A stretch of DNA of 64,000 bases from Varroa destructor (GCF_002443255.2 NW_019211455.1:30531778-30595777), one strand, 5' to 3'. Shown: positions 47,340-59,841, counted from the stretch's first letter. Numbers and translations: made by a program. Notes: generated from the sequence alone by a model not told the origin.

Positions 47340-50300
47340 ACGTCTCATGACGCGTACATATTTGACAGATTTCTTTGTTCCGTTGTACGCGTTTTGCAAC
47401 CAGCATTCTAGGTAGTTACTAATATCGAGCACAAAAGATCTTGTTTTAAGTACAAATCAAAAAAACGTTCCTTCCACGCTTCGATCACCCAGAGGACCTA
47501 GAGGTTTGGTATTGAGCATACGATTGCAATATTTGATATTAAAGAAACCTAATGAGGTTCGATATGCGGGTCAGGCAGAACTGGATTGGGTTGTTCATTT
47601 CGAGTAACGCTGCTCCTTGTACGATACGTTTTGGTTTATTAAATGCGCACTGGGTGGCAGAAAATTCTCATGGTATAAAATACACTGCGCACGAGTGTTC
47701 TTATCTAACATTGTGTTCTAACAATTTTCGCCTGCCTGCGTGCAATATGGAATATTCAAAGGACAGCTGATAGGAAAACATTTATCGTCGAGATTACAGT
47801 AAATCTCTTATTGGCTACTGATTATTGGCACACCTTGCTCGAAATCGTTGTGAATCATATGTCGGTTTGTTTCTTTGACTATTTAACAAAGCAACGTTAT
47901 CAGCCATGAATATCAGACATGTGAGGCCTTATATGGTTACTATATGTTGTACGATGAAGGAAAATTCAAAATTAAGCCCAGGTGCGAAAAGCATCTTATC
48001 GCCGTCGTGTTTGTTGACGAACTCCGTGACAGTTAGACATTTCGGGGGATACGTAAAACAGAACATACCTAAGGGGCCACGCAACTTGAACGTAGCCTTT
48101 AACAACGTATATTATGCAAAGCGTTCGGGGCAACGAATCTTGAAAGGAGCAGCTCATGATTGAATTGAGCAAGTCGGAACTGCACATAGTAAATACATGT
48201 GCCATCAGACATGCAAGAAATTTCCAAGAACGGGCTCTAGCTGCGGGCGAGTCGGTGTGAGAAAAGCCTAGAAATTCTCAATTAAAACTATGTACGTTGC
48301 TACCACAGCAACTCTTGTGGGTAGGTTAATGCCACCACTATCTTCAGCTAGTGGGTGGTAGTCCTGGACTTCTGATCAACTCATATCGCTTAGCTCTTAT
48401 AACACTATGTACGGAAACTTATCTGTAACAGGCTTGTAGGTTACACAGTTATACGCGATAAATTTGTACGGCTTCATACGCATCTTTCAGAGCATATCTA
48501 ATCGAATGGTGAAAAGCGGGGTTGCCTCCTTACTACTAAATAGTTACGAATTGCGATACGTTTTTTGAAAGGTTTATAAATTCGATAAATTACATAATTA
48601 GGTCGCCGCGGTGAAATTCAAACCGTAACGATTGCAATTCAATTTTTCGGGGTTTTTCCTTGAATGCCCTTTGAATTTCTTTCTTCCTTTAACCGGACAT
48701 CGGTTATAGGCAATATTATGACCTTTTTCCTTGTAAAGCACCTAGATTACCTATTCAAACAAGCTTGATCATATATCGGTGTACCTAATAATATGCTAAC
48801 TAAGGGCCATAATGAAATGCGTTACTAAGCAGTCTTCGGCAGGACCCGTCATATGGGAGTTATGAAACTAACGGCCAAGTTAACTCGGAATAAGGCTATA
48901 AGAAATGGGACAGATTCAGGGTAGCACGGCAAATGCATGGCTATAACCAGATGCATGTACTGAAATCCGCGTGCTGCTTTTTTAATCCATAAGTACTCAT
49001 CGTGCAACGAGGGACGCCTGAAACCAGACAATGACGCTTCCATCGTCTAGCGGCCTTTCCATAGGCGTACGTTTCCATATGAAATATACGTATTTGCACA
49101 GAGAACAAATTCTACGTTAGAGGAGCACCGGGTATAATACAGATGAAAAAAACTAGTCTCATAGTTTAATTTTCAGGAGGAAGCCGTTCGAAATTTGTAC
49201 ATGAAAAATCATATGTAGCCCCAAGGTTCGTGGAACTATTAAAAAAAATGTAAAATCAATGCAATCGTCACGCAAATGCACGACAAGAAGGGTGACTTCT
49301 ATGTCCCATTGCGTCCGTTAATAAAATTTTAAACTAGATAGCCGTGGCGACTGATGGCGTCTTTATAATCATGGTCGATTTACTAAGCCGTATGTGATCA
49401 CCGTCAAATTCGAGGATTACAATGGAAATGCGGATGTAAGCGATATTTTTATAGATCCTGACCACAAATACATCTTTCGCATGATAAATATTCCCTGTTT
49501 AAAGAGACTGATAATAATTTTCGAATTGCAGATCGACATCCAGAAAAAAAAACATTGCTGGAGTAGTGATGTAGTTCCGACTGGTTGCTGGTTTAAAGGC
49601 CGTGCCCATTAATGATAAGGCTATAGCACTGTATGAAGTATTGAATTAAACACGGGATGAAGCACCAGAAGGAGAATTTGAAGATGAGGAGTTCCGAGTA
49701 AATCAATATTAATTATAGGCTAGAACAAGTTATACACCTAAGACTATACATTGACGAACCATCACCTAACGGACCGGTCAAGAGCTGCGACTGGCAAAAG
49801 CAAATAATGAATTAAAAAAAATTTATTTTTCATCGTTTCGATCGCCAGAGCGAAAGTATACCCTCATTATGCATCTGACTGGGCTCGGGCCCCAATACGC
49901 CCCAACGGGCCATAATGCCATGTTGGCATTGAACATGTAGTAGTGATCACACACCACATGTATATGATGTTACAGATATTTGTTACTGAATCATCGCAGC
50001 GTGGCTAGATTTTCTTATTGTCGAACTATAATCTGTATTCATCGTTACCTATAGCTCTCCTAAAAAAACATTAGAATGTCTGGGAAGTCTACAGATAAAA
50101 ATAATAATATATAAGTCAAAAAGTCTTGGCTGTTTTTAAGCCAACATTAAAGCACGCTTTTATATGTTAAAATAATTTTCGACATGTACTATTTTGATTG
50201 GTGACCTCCTGCCGTTTTTCTGGTAAGACTATAATCCACTTCTGTGGTTTCTGGGCGAAAAATTGTAATAAATGAGTCCTGCATCTTTCCATTGACACTA

Positions 50301-53300
50301 ACTTAAAACCATTAAAGGTGTTTTGCAGGGCCCAAAGCAGACAATAATCTTATAGTTCGTGTTATATGGCGCATGCATTAAAATTTCCCATTCAACTTCT
50401 CTCATTGGCTTGGTAGTTAGAGATGATACATTTCTTGCTTACTGCACCAAAAAATGCGGGTTTCTATGCTTTGGTGAACCCCATTTTATGGGAAAGCAAG
50501 TATCGACCGCTGGCATCAGCTTAAAATTAACCAAATCAAAAATACACTACGTGAAAAAAACAAACCTTTCCGCTTGAGATAAAAGTATTTGTACAATCGG
50601 GTCCAGTCGATGCACTGCATTTCTCACGATGACTCATTAGCTGGTCGAAAGAAATAGGCTCAATTGAGGGGGTGCTTCAGTTTGGACAAGGATGCTTCTC
50701 AAGATTTCTAGCAAATCGATCGGTTCGCCTCCCGTCTGCTTCACTGTTAAATACATTTTTATCTTCGTAGAGGTCAAAGGCTGATTATATCTGTAGTGAA
50801 GGCGACGCCGAATAGCGATCAGCAATTAGGCTATAACCTATTAGCTTCCTCTGCAATGTAGTTCGAACTCAGGTTTTCACCGCAGTTTTCCCGATCACCA
50901 CCTAGGCGAAACGACTACCACATTCTGCTATTAGCCTTTTTCACGCCAAAATATTCATCTCATCTAGTTTTACCTCAATTTTAACTCAGCTATCGATTTT
51001 AGGAGATCTTTCCCACATAAAACACTCAATAAAAAAGTTTTCACCCTTGAAACGACATTTGTGGATTGGAAACTGAGGCACAGTTATAGGAATACAAATC
51101 ATATTTCAGTTGAGCTCATTAAGAGCTCTTGATTGGAACCAATACCTTCTTATATAGACTTTCATAAAGGTCCCACCAAACTGTAGTTCACATTCACCGT
51201 ACAACCTTCCCATAAACATATATAGAGGATTTCAAATATAGAGTCCAAAAGAACTCCATGATCGGACAGATACTACTGCGTAAGAAAGAGATTTTATTGG
51301 CCCTATACCTAGCCAAGCGAATTACGGCTCCATTGCAAATCTTCGCTTTCCGACCCTGCTTCCTCATTGAATCTATGTCAATATAGAAGTCCTTATTTTC
51401 TGATTCAGCCACTTTATTAGCGACATTTATCCCGTTGTGAAGATTTCGTATGTTCATACAGTTCTGTTAGCACGCCGCAGTTATTAATCGGCCTGTCCGG
51501 ATACATGTTTCTCGCTGCACACGGTCCCTAACAAACAATTCCAAAGCTATATTTTTACAGACGCCCGGTTGCAGTTCCCTTAAAATCCTACTACATTAAT
51601 TTAGTTATCTAATTACATAATAATATTTACTTGATCTAGGGAACTTCTTACTTGGGGGATCGGGGATTCTGTTCGTCTGTTGTAGTGCTATCTATGCAAT
51701 TCTAATGCTCTGTTTCAACAGCTGCAGGTTATTTTGCTGAAATAATTTATATTAGAATGTGTTTCATGTTGCATCCATAAGTCCTGAAGAGATCATTTTC
51801 TAAAATTCTTCACGGTTATCGAACAAATTACCGAAGTGGTCAGTTGGCCTAATTTAGCATTATGCTCTATGGCAAGAAGGTAACTTTATCCTCTAGCGAA
51901 AACGGCGTTTATTCAACCTGTCCTATCGCACGGCCTCTTAGCACAATAAGTAATGCAATTTATCAAAAATCAGCTAACCTGATAATTTTGCGAAGCCGAT
52001 TTGAGTCCGACGAACCGATAAGTGTACGGGTACAAGGTTTACATACAAGGTTTTAGTGCTATGATTTTAGTTGCAGCGGAAGATAGATAATTTTGCTTTA
52101 TCTAGAATTATGTGTTTTCTTGAGCTTACGAAAGCAACCAAACTGCGCACGAGTGTCTACAAACGGCAGAACGAATAGCTGAGATTACTACAAGAAATAT
52201 CGAAGAACTTCGATAAACACTTACATAAGGTACACCTTACGTTCCTTCTCAACCAACGACGTGCAGAGTAGGTAGCCGCCTACTTTTCACTGAGGGAAAA
52301 AATCGGTAGGTTATTGGAAGTAGAATACAGTATTGCAAATAGTCGGAATTAAACGAAAACAAAAAAACAAGACTCTTCAGTATAGTCGTTCTCAATTCGT
52401 TAACTATACTCGTTCATACAATGAGACCTTCCGAAAGATCGGCCGTGTTTTTATGCGCGTTCTCCATGGAAACTGCCATTTGTTTCCGTCACCATCCAAT
52501 CAATGTTTCGTGTATTCCACTCGTGGAATAGTAACATTCGTTTATTCGTAAATTTTTCCCTGAGCAAACGCAGTTGCAAAAGTTTTTCTACATTCAGTTT
52601 TTGACCCTACCGATTGAACGCATCTTTACTCCTCCTATACCACGGTAAACAACCTGAGAAACGAGGTGTGTCAGATTCGATGTTATAGTCGTCCATAGCC
52701 GAATTCCCATGATAGTGCAGCGGACTATACGTTTGCCAGCTAAACTTACGGGTAGATAGTGTGTGTATGTATGTTCAAATCTAGGCGTAAACATTTAACT
52801 TCATGCTGGGAGCCTTCTGTTTAAAGTGATGCTTCACGGCCTAACCACCGGACGTACGATAAGAGACGGATTTGTCATCATAAGTAAAGTAACAAACATA
52901 GTGCGATTGTGTTCTCTCCGTTCTTGACGATTTTCATCTTCAGCGCGTGTTTACTATAATAACCAGCTTAAACTGATCATCACATCTCGTGCGACCGACT
53001 GCACATTAGAGAGCAATGGTGTCCAAGAAGATTCAGCGCCATGGTCAACAAGGCATTCGTTTGGCACCAGCTAGGGATCGAAAACCTACTAGCGGCCATT
53101 CTACAACCGTCCGTCAATTGCGTCATTAGAGGGTAGAGGATTCCAATTTTACGCGTATACCGTATATATATATAGAACACATACATTGTGAAGAATATAT
53201 ATCTTTCTCTATAAGCGAAACTCTTTCAACAAGGTATAATTAAAAGCACTATCTATTAGAGTACAACGAAAAGCAAACTTTCTCAACCTGCGTTAATCAA

Positions 53301-53394
53301 ATGTGTTTTAAGGGACAGATATGGGATAAAATGGACGCAGGTACGAGTGACAAGAAGCTGATATCTTTTTGCTAGACATTTTATTTTATTTAGG
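47340..53394. other. intergenic, no recognised gene
   Basis: 6 kb of AT-rich DNA. Holds ATTAAA at 47538-47543 (possible gene A poly(A) signal). Open stretches such as 47906-48163 and 51194-51457 (minus) show no motifs. Confidence 0.4.
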
Positions 53395-53529
53395 CTGGAG
53401 ACAGGTACGCTGTATCTAGTTGGCTACCGCGATCGTAAAGAGGCTATGTCCAAATTTACAGAGCATGTCATCGACAGCGAAGCAAGCATTGTCGTCAGCG
53501 ACGTATACACAGCAGGTGGCTATTTATAG
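53395..53529 (+). mobile_element. possible Merlin/IS1595-type transposase fragment
   Basis: A 44-codon open stretch after a strong acceptor-like sequence (TTTTATTTAG). It reads ETGTLYLVGYRDRKEAMSK, then TEHVIDSEASIVVSDVYTAGGYL, broken here as two pieces. This resembles the segment of Merlin/ISXO2-type DDE transposases that runs ETG-x-LV-VPDR, then HV-PG-TI-SD-W-AY-GL, including the Asp of SD. Only this one block is visible. It could instead be an exon of an unknown gene, ending at ACAGCAG|GTGGCT. Confidence 0.4.
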
Positions 53530-55177
53530 CTTCTTCAGAAGATAATGTACCATTTTCCAAAATAGGATGTATCATGTATGGAATTAATGTTATGCCTAGG
53601 TATATACCACCTATTAAAGCACCTTTGTCGCTATAAACTTCATCGGCTTTGTTCTCAAATGCTTCTTCTGAAGTTTCGGGTATGGTACGGGGTCTAACAC
53701 CGTCAGATGAACAATATGAGTGAAACGAATCATAACTCCTTTTCGGTCTTCACCCTAGATCTTCGAAGAGTTTTTTCATCACGGACGTTTTATCAGTTTC
53801 AAGACCGGAAAAGTCTTTCACAATCAAACCAAACTATTATTGCCGGCATAAAATTCTCGACTGCATAGTACGGCCCCTCACATTAGGTCGAGATGAACCG
53901 TTTTGCAATGGACAATGGGGTCGCTTAGAAAGATTAAGGCCGAATTTTGCTATACAGGTCAATCGTGGAGCAAAAAACCCGCGTTGTTCTGAGGTCAACC
54001 ATATTCTACTGAAATGGTATTGGCCCTTTATCGTTTCAACCATGTCCGACGTTAATAGGAGACGAAGATCGAACCGGGCAGTGTAACGTTTAAGCTTCGC
54101 AATAACATCGGTCTAAGGCATTTACGAACTTTGTGACAGTGTCAAGAGAGCTGGCTCAAACGACGATGAAACAAACTCGTACAAACAATTTGTATTGCTC
54201 CCTTTGATTGCGCTTTTGCTTCGTTGAGTCACGGGCCCCGAAGACATACTGGAAGCATTTAATGCGGCGGCAAAAATGCTTGAAAATTTCATATTCTGTT
54301 GCAGATAACAAAACTATCGGTCATAGGAGAGATTATGTTGTCGCTAACATTGAATAGTGTCTCAACAAATAAAAACATCAGTCAATACAACATTTACCAA
54401 TTAGATACAATGAACACTTGAAGCTGGCCTTCGACATCGCCTTAGGCGGTTGGCCCCCAACACAAGACGGAGCTTAATTATGCTATGGTTATCGTTTGCC
54501 GTTATGATATGCAAGGCGTCTATGCTGTCGATATCTATGAGTTTACGATAAATGAATCGACCTATACAAGCATCAATAACTAACGTATCCGTAGGCTGTA
54601 GAATTAAGCACACTCGTATTCACGTCAACCACTCACTATCGATCATTTTTTTCAATCAAATTAATTCATCATTCATTAAGAGCGGGCGAGTAGACCGACT
54701 TCATTTTCTGTATTACAACAACTGCAATATAGAACGACAGCCGCTTTACTTCGTTGCCACTGACGGCTACGCAATTGATCAACTATCTGTTTGATTTAAT
54801 ATGCTGACTAATTTAGACTGACTTTAAACACTGCATTAGTACGTACTGTGTGTATATGTATATATATATATATATACATATAGCTATAGGTTACGCTATC
54901 TTCAAGTCCACGTATTCCTATGTAGACGTCGCTATCGTCGAATCTATACCACAGAATAGCACAATATATTATAAGTATTATAGAAAACAAAGTCAACCTT
55001 AGCAATATTGGCATCGCAATACGGTGACATATTATAAAGTGTCAATAGTGGTGTTACCTTAGGTAGATCAGATCACCACGAGGTAGTAATTCGGGCGAGT
55101 ACCAAAATCTAACAGGCATCAGTTATAGTTGCCATCGTAAATCGGTTTGCTAACGCGACTGTCATCGCGTGTTAGCT
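53530..55177. other. intergenic, no recognised gene
   Basis: No gene recognised. Contains an AT microsatellite at 54848-54882. Confidence 0.4.
54848..54882. repeat. AT microsatellite
   Basis: Alternating TA tract flanked by TATATG and CATATA, making the whole tract self-complementary. Confidence 0.85.
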
Positions 55178-55378
55178 ATGATACTTAACGGACGACGGAA
55201 GCGATGCGCGACGAACGAGAAGAGTTCTCTTAAGCGATTCCGGAAATCGGGACTAGAGGGAGGCGCAGCGCGGATGAGCGATGAGGATTTTATAGATCAT
55301 CTGAAAAAAGTCATAAGACATCTCTTCTGTTTTCTAGGACCATATGCATGTGACAACGACCCAAATAACAGAGACCTG
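55178..55378 (+). CDS. gene B exon 1
   Basis: Sixty-seven codons, GC-rich against its surroundings. Two possible starts: ATG 55178 or ATG 55274 (MSDEDF). The donor is a consensus GTACGTGA. A link to exon 2 is inferred from phase and from the parallel with gene A. Confidence 0.55.
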
Positions 55379-57857
55379 GTACGTGACAGTATGTTAGGTG
55401 TCTCTGAAATTCTGAGGTTTTTAATTTATTGAGTTGAATTCACTTTCAGGTAGCTACAAAGCTTTAGGGTAATTTGTTGTCGAACGAGTAATCGATGCCA
55501 GTAAATGTCAACGAAATGGCACATGTGAAAGCAGAAGTGCGCATCTAAAGTCCTACGAGAAACACTTCTACGGCGTTTCTCGTAGGACTTCAAAGGGGTA
55601 AAGACTTTTGTTTGCATGTTTTACATCCCATTAGTGATTATAGTTAGAGATTTGTTAAGGTTAAGTGAATTAAGCTGTAATGCTAGACGAGACCATCGAC
55701 ATAGTTTGTTGTAATCTGTTGGTAGACAAACCAGCTCAGTGAATGGTGTCCTCAAAGCTAGACTTCATAACTGGATAACTTTACCCCTCGACCTGTAGAC
55801 CTGGAGAACCCTGACATTTATGCTTTACCCGAATATTGCGATCGAGACTTAATTAAGCTACGATTATTAATTAATATTATTTCAATATTGTTACGTCAAA
55901 AATAATTTTAATAGCTCCTAGTTGGCGCGTGGCGTAAACTAGTTTCCTGTTTTGTTAAACATCAACAAGGGAGGCTTCGTTGACTTCTATGATAGTTATT
56001 ACTTTCCGCATGCTCCTGGTCTTCACGCTGAAATGACGACACAGGGAGTTTCTTCACTGTTTGAGGGACTTTGTATATTTTATTTCTACGATTTTTTTTC
56101 CTTAATTTTAATGTTTTACTAAGATTGTGAACAGTGTTTTTCGAAAAAAAAAAAAAAGATTGTTGATGACTCTGGCCCACATGCCGCACCGGACAGTCGC
56201 GTTTTTAGGATGTAAGCCCCCTTTTCGTGGGCAGTGCGAAGGCTGGCTGTCTACAACGGCCTATAGATATGGATATAGAGATAGAGCCATGAAGAGACCT
56301 GCAAACCGAAAAAGGCCAAGGAATCTCACCTCATTAAGTTATTACTAACAGAAAATACATCTAGCTGTTCTTCGTTGGTTCCACTTCGAGGTTGCTTCCA
56401 GGTGGATCAGTCTCAAATTTCCTTCCGAAGTTCTAGGGTAGTGCTCATGGGAGTAACTTTGTTTATCCTGTTTCTAATGATCTCTATTGCTTCTACTATG
56501 CGGGCTGATTTACTTTGGGCACAAGACTATGAATTAATTCTATAACGGGTTCGCCAGGCTACATATTGTAGAAGTAACTATAGGTCCGGTGAAAAAGGGG
56601 AATGTTGTTTTAGCTCGCAAACGTGTGTTTGGTTAGTCACCAGATGATTTGTTGCTCTGTAACTGCCGACAGTCCTTTACGAGCCGAAAATCCTCGACAA
56701 ATTTATCGCTTATTGTTATTGTGATCTACCGTTTCTTACCTAGCGTTGCCAACGTGGAGCTTATCCTTAAATAAAAGCATTTTCACTGCAGGGATCCACT
56801 GCAGGGATTTCTATGGAGCCCAGGAACTATGGAACCCGGGAAATGTTGCTTTTTTTTTATTGTGTGGCACCCCAGAAGACTCAGATGAATTTTTTCGGGG
56901 ACGCCAGGTGGCAGATTCTCAACTACAGTCACAGTTCTGGGAGCTCGGAACTTCACACCGAGGCAGAGGATGTATATCATCGGTATAATATAAGTATAGG
57001 TAGATATATGTACGTAGGGTTCATGCAAGGCGTATTATCTACCTGAACAATTGCATTGGCCCCCAATACACAGCTTCATATGAATGGAACGATATGAGTT
57101 TGCACGTACCGTTTCTGAGAAGCCAGCGATTGGGGAAGAGAAGCGTCTAAAACCACAAACTGAAATAGATCTCCGGTGCTTCCGTTTTCAGAAACTAAAA
57201 GCGTTGAAGTTGTTCGAAGGCCTCGGTGTAAAACCTGACGGAGAAGCTAATTTAATGCAACATGATATTAAAGATGCGGCTATGCGGGAGTTGCTTATTT
57301 ACAAGCTACGATACGAAATGGACCTTTTAAATGATAGTGCACGCCTTAGGAACTTATTTGATACTACTGTGGATAAAGTAACAGTGTATTTCCTCGGTCT
57401 TTACGATTACTACCTCAAGGAGCAGATACCGGTCTACGGCGAAGACGACACAGACTTGCCCGAGGTGATCGTTACATTTGCGAACGGACAGCAAATCAGA
57501 CTTGGGACGGATCGTCAGACACTAACGATCACACATGATATGGGATCTGTGAGACTGAAACTTATCTTACATGACAAGTATCCTGCTTTTGACCCTGCAA
57601 CCTCTCCCAAGGAACCGCCTGCCCTTGATCTACACTTCATGTTTGCTGAGCCTCAATTCCCTGCTTCTAATGACTACTACTATTTGTACTATACGTGCGT
57701 TTTCCCTTACATCGAAAAGGAGCTAAAGGAAAGCATTTATTACTATAAGGTTGTTATTGCTGCACGTTGGGGCAGTCCGCGTGCTGGAGAGGCACCTCCT
57801 GTTTTTAGGAAAACACTAGTTAATGAGGTCAAGGACGCAAAATCTAAGCAAATTTAG
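55178..57857 (+). CDS. unrecognised two-exon gene B, possible relative of gene A
   Basis: Exons 55178-55378 and 57192-57857 join in phase 0 (CTG|GTACGT; TCCGTTTTCAG) for 288 residues. I do not recognise it. Exon 1 is basic (NGRRKRCATNEKSSLKRF) then has an acidic-hydrophobic helix (MSDEDFIDHLKKVIRHLF). Exon 2 starts KLKALKLFEGLGV, is helical to about residue 145, then beta-like (EVIVTFANGQQIRL, LTITHDMGSVRLKLILHD, ALDLHFMF, YYYKVVIAARW) with a basic tail. The plan and intron phase match gene A; sequence identity is low. Exon 2 is also open back to an ATG at 57084, so an intronless start there is an alternative, but the acceptor at 57191 is very good. A poly(A) signal follows at 57969. Confidence 0.65.
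55379..57191. other. gene B intron
   Basis: 1.8 kb. Holds the 16-bp hairpin at 55548-55590, a run of 13 A at about 56146 and a short tandem (ACTGCAGGGAT twice) at about 56787-56810. Nothing else recognised. Confidence 0.5.
55548..55590. repeat. perfect 16-bp stem, 11-nt loop hairpin in gene B intron
   Basis: Left arm AAGTCCTACGAGAAAC (55548-55563) and its exact reverse complement GTTTCTCGTAGGACTT (55575-55590), loop ACTTCTACGGC. The stem is GC-richer than its surroundings and has no mismatch. Confidence 0.9.
57192..57857 (+). CDS. gene B exon 2
   Basis: A 221-residue terminal exon, the most convincing part of this gene: long open frame, GC above flanks, strong amphipathic helix and strand pattern, rich in Tyr (NDYYYLYYT, SIYYYK). 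Stop TAG at 57855. Confidence 0.8.
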   Translation, partial: KLKALKLFEGLGVKPDGEANLMQHDIKDAAMRELLIYKLRYEMDLLNDSARLRNLFDTTVDKVTVYFLGLYDYYLKEQIPVYGEDDTDLPEVIVTFANGQQIRLGTDRQTLTITHDMGSVRLKLILHDKYPAFDPATSPKEPPALDLHFMFAEPQFPASNDYYYLYYTCVFPYIEKELKESIYYYKVVIAARWGSPRAGEAPPVFRKTLVNEVKDAKSKQI

Positions 57858-57968
57858 CTTCTTCGACCACTCCAGTGCCCTTCATATCTGAGATTTCGTT
57901 CTGCGGAGTAAGTGCGATAGCCATTAATCAATCGTTTGGTGACTGTAATTGTTGCTATCGCAAGTTCC

Positions 57969-57974
57969 AATAAA
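57969..57974 (+). promoter_or_regulatory. poly(A) signal of gene B
   Basis: AATAAA 112 bp after the stop codon. Confidence 0.65.
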
Positions 57975-58173
57975 AAGTACAAGGAACTTATCGGTTTATT
58001 TAAGAAGGTACAGGTTTGATTTGGCACTCGGATTATTGATTACACTTGTGGTTGTCAATAACATACCAAGAGTCAGAAAAGCGGTTTACCCACTCACATA
58101 GTGGTTGTTGGCTTTATTTTTAGTTTAGGAAAGCACACACGAACCGAGAAAATTCACATACGGGTAGAGTGTT

Positions 58174-58353
58174 ATGAGTAACTTCACATGGTTCTGGGAT
58201 TATTTAAAAGATCTACGAAAATCTCAAGAGCCGCTTCTTCAAGGTGTTGCTACAAAGGTTGATATCAACTACCACTACAAATTTACTGATTTTGGAGACC
58301 TGCTACTTGGTTTGGAAATATATGCGGGGCACAACCCGCGTTTAGGGGGATAA
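58174..58353 (+). CDS. small ORF, 59 residues, unrecognised
   Basis: MSNFTWFWDYLKDLRKSQ onward, ending AGHNPRLGG. It has ordinary protein composition with no low complexity, an in-frame stop just before the ATG (TAG at 58165), a good acceptor upstream (GGCTTTATTTTTAG near 58123) and AATAAA at 58431, 78 bp after the stop. It could be a small gene, the last exon of a longer transcript, or chance. It lies 317 bp after gene B but shows no clear likeness to it. Confidence 0.35.
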   Translation: MSNFTWFWDYLKDLRKSQEPLLQGVATKVDINYHYKFTDFGDLLLGLEIYAGHNPRLGG

Positions 58354-58379
58354 CAATCTAGTAGACATAGATCTTTAAT

Positions 58380-58535
58380 ATTTTAAGGCTTGCTTTTATT
58401 TGTAAAAAAAATTGTATATAATATAATTTCAATAAACAGAAAACAATAAACTAAAATTTAAAAAAAAAAACAAAAAATAAAAAGTAAATTAAATTTCAAA
58501 TTTAAAAAATAATTTTAAAAAAAATTAGGAAAAGT
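58380..58535. repeat. A/T-rich low-complexity tract
   Basis: About 150 bases that are almost entirely A and T, with several A runs of 7-10. It starts at a possible poly(A) signal (58431), so it may be partly the 3' end of the small ORF transcript or the tail of an old retrocopy. Confidence 0.7.
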
Positions 58536-59747
58536 TAACAACGTAAAATGTCACCTGGACCCGAGCTTGCTGGAGGAACGACATCGGATTACAACTGCCT
58601 TATTTCAAAAGGAAGCTTTTTCAGAAAATTAACATTGTAGGCTCATTTCATCATTATAATATAACACTATAATTAATATACCTTTACTTGGCTATGAAGC
58701 TGCTGAAATCCGCTGATGGCTTGGGAATTTAGCACTTAGTCATCTAAGGATTACACAAATACTTGAACTGCCCATGCGGTCTGATAAAACCGATAGTGAT
58801 ATGTGGTACTGGTGAAATACAGTCTTTCCAGAGAGCACCGGGAAAATGAGGTTTTGTTTACGATAATACCGTCAAATAACGAAAAACGCGCATATAGAAA
58901 AACGTTTATTCATTCTTGGTGATTGTAACTGTAGTTTTTCCATAGGGTAAAGATTACTGGGGCATAATGTCTAATATGCGGGTGGAGTGAGGGGCTTAAC
59001 CTTACCGGTGAGGTTTAAAACTTTTTGCGTATAACACAGAATGCTATTTTCGGACACGTAATCTAAAATCGTAAATCATTTGCGGTTCGCTTTTCCATAT
59101 TTTCAATGTCCATTTTCCATCCTAATCTACTTTGTGTCGAAGAAATGGCACGTTCTATTGTTCTCTACACGAGGCTTGAACTTTGTCAGACAGAGAAAAG
59201 AATCATAAGAATATTCAGTGTAAATATATTTTTGAATATCTTTCTTGAGTTTATTAAGAGGCTAGCTAATATGCTAGGTTTCTTCGTGAGATCGTGTGGG
59301 ACATCAAGGTACACAATATCTATGACATCGATGTGCGGTATAGACTTGGAATGGGACCATAAAATCCCATGTGCGTACGACTTTGGCTTGCTGCATCAAT
59401 TCTTGCCGCAGATGTGAGATAGTTCGTCGTAAAACTGATCTCATCAGACTTGGGCTATATTTTAGAACCGTTGATTATCACACCGAAAGGTAGTATGTGT
59501 TACCTACACTGGTCTCTTTTTATTTTTCGTCCCGTTCTAACATTCGACTAATACTTTGGCAATATAATGCCAGGTTAATTCGTGTTAGGGCTTATTTTTT
59601 AGACTCAGAAACCGTATGTCGGAGCCTTTACCGTAAAACATGCGTAATAGTGACTCTCATTAGCAACTAAGATCGGACTTGATCTCGCATGCAGATAGTT
59701 ACTGCTGTTATCATAATGTTTAACCTGCCTTAGGCTTTAATTATTCT
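58536..59747. other. intergenic, nothing recognised
   Basis: Includes a 103-codon open stretch (59106-59417) with an ATG, hydrophobic and without motifs; length alone does not separate it from chance. Confidence 0.4.
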
Positions 59748-59841
59748 AGGTTCGAATCGGGGCATCCGCACACACTTCGTTCCGTGCTAGGAGCCAGGCG
59801 TCTGGTGGGACGACTAACGGCAATACCGGACGTAAAACTCC
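59748..59841 (+). repeat. dispersed repeat R1, copy 3
   Basis: Same orientation as 10628-10720. It opens AGGTTCGAATCGGGGCAT and ends CGGCAATACCGGACGTAA. It resembles the copy at 34128-34220 (minus) at roughly two thirds of positions. Confidence 0.7.

Noticed and set aside
57084..57191. ATG-led extension at the start of gene B exon 2
   Set aside because: A very strong acceptor at 57191 and the parallel with gene A favour splicing; the extension is kept only as an alternative.
59106..59417. 103-codon open stretch with ATG
   Set aside because: Hydrophobic, without motif, splice context or poly(A) signal; within the chance range.
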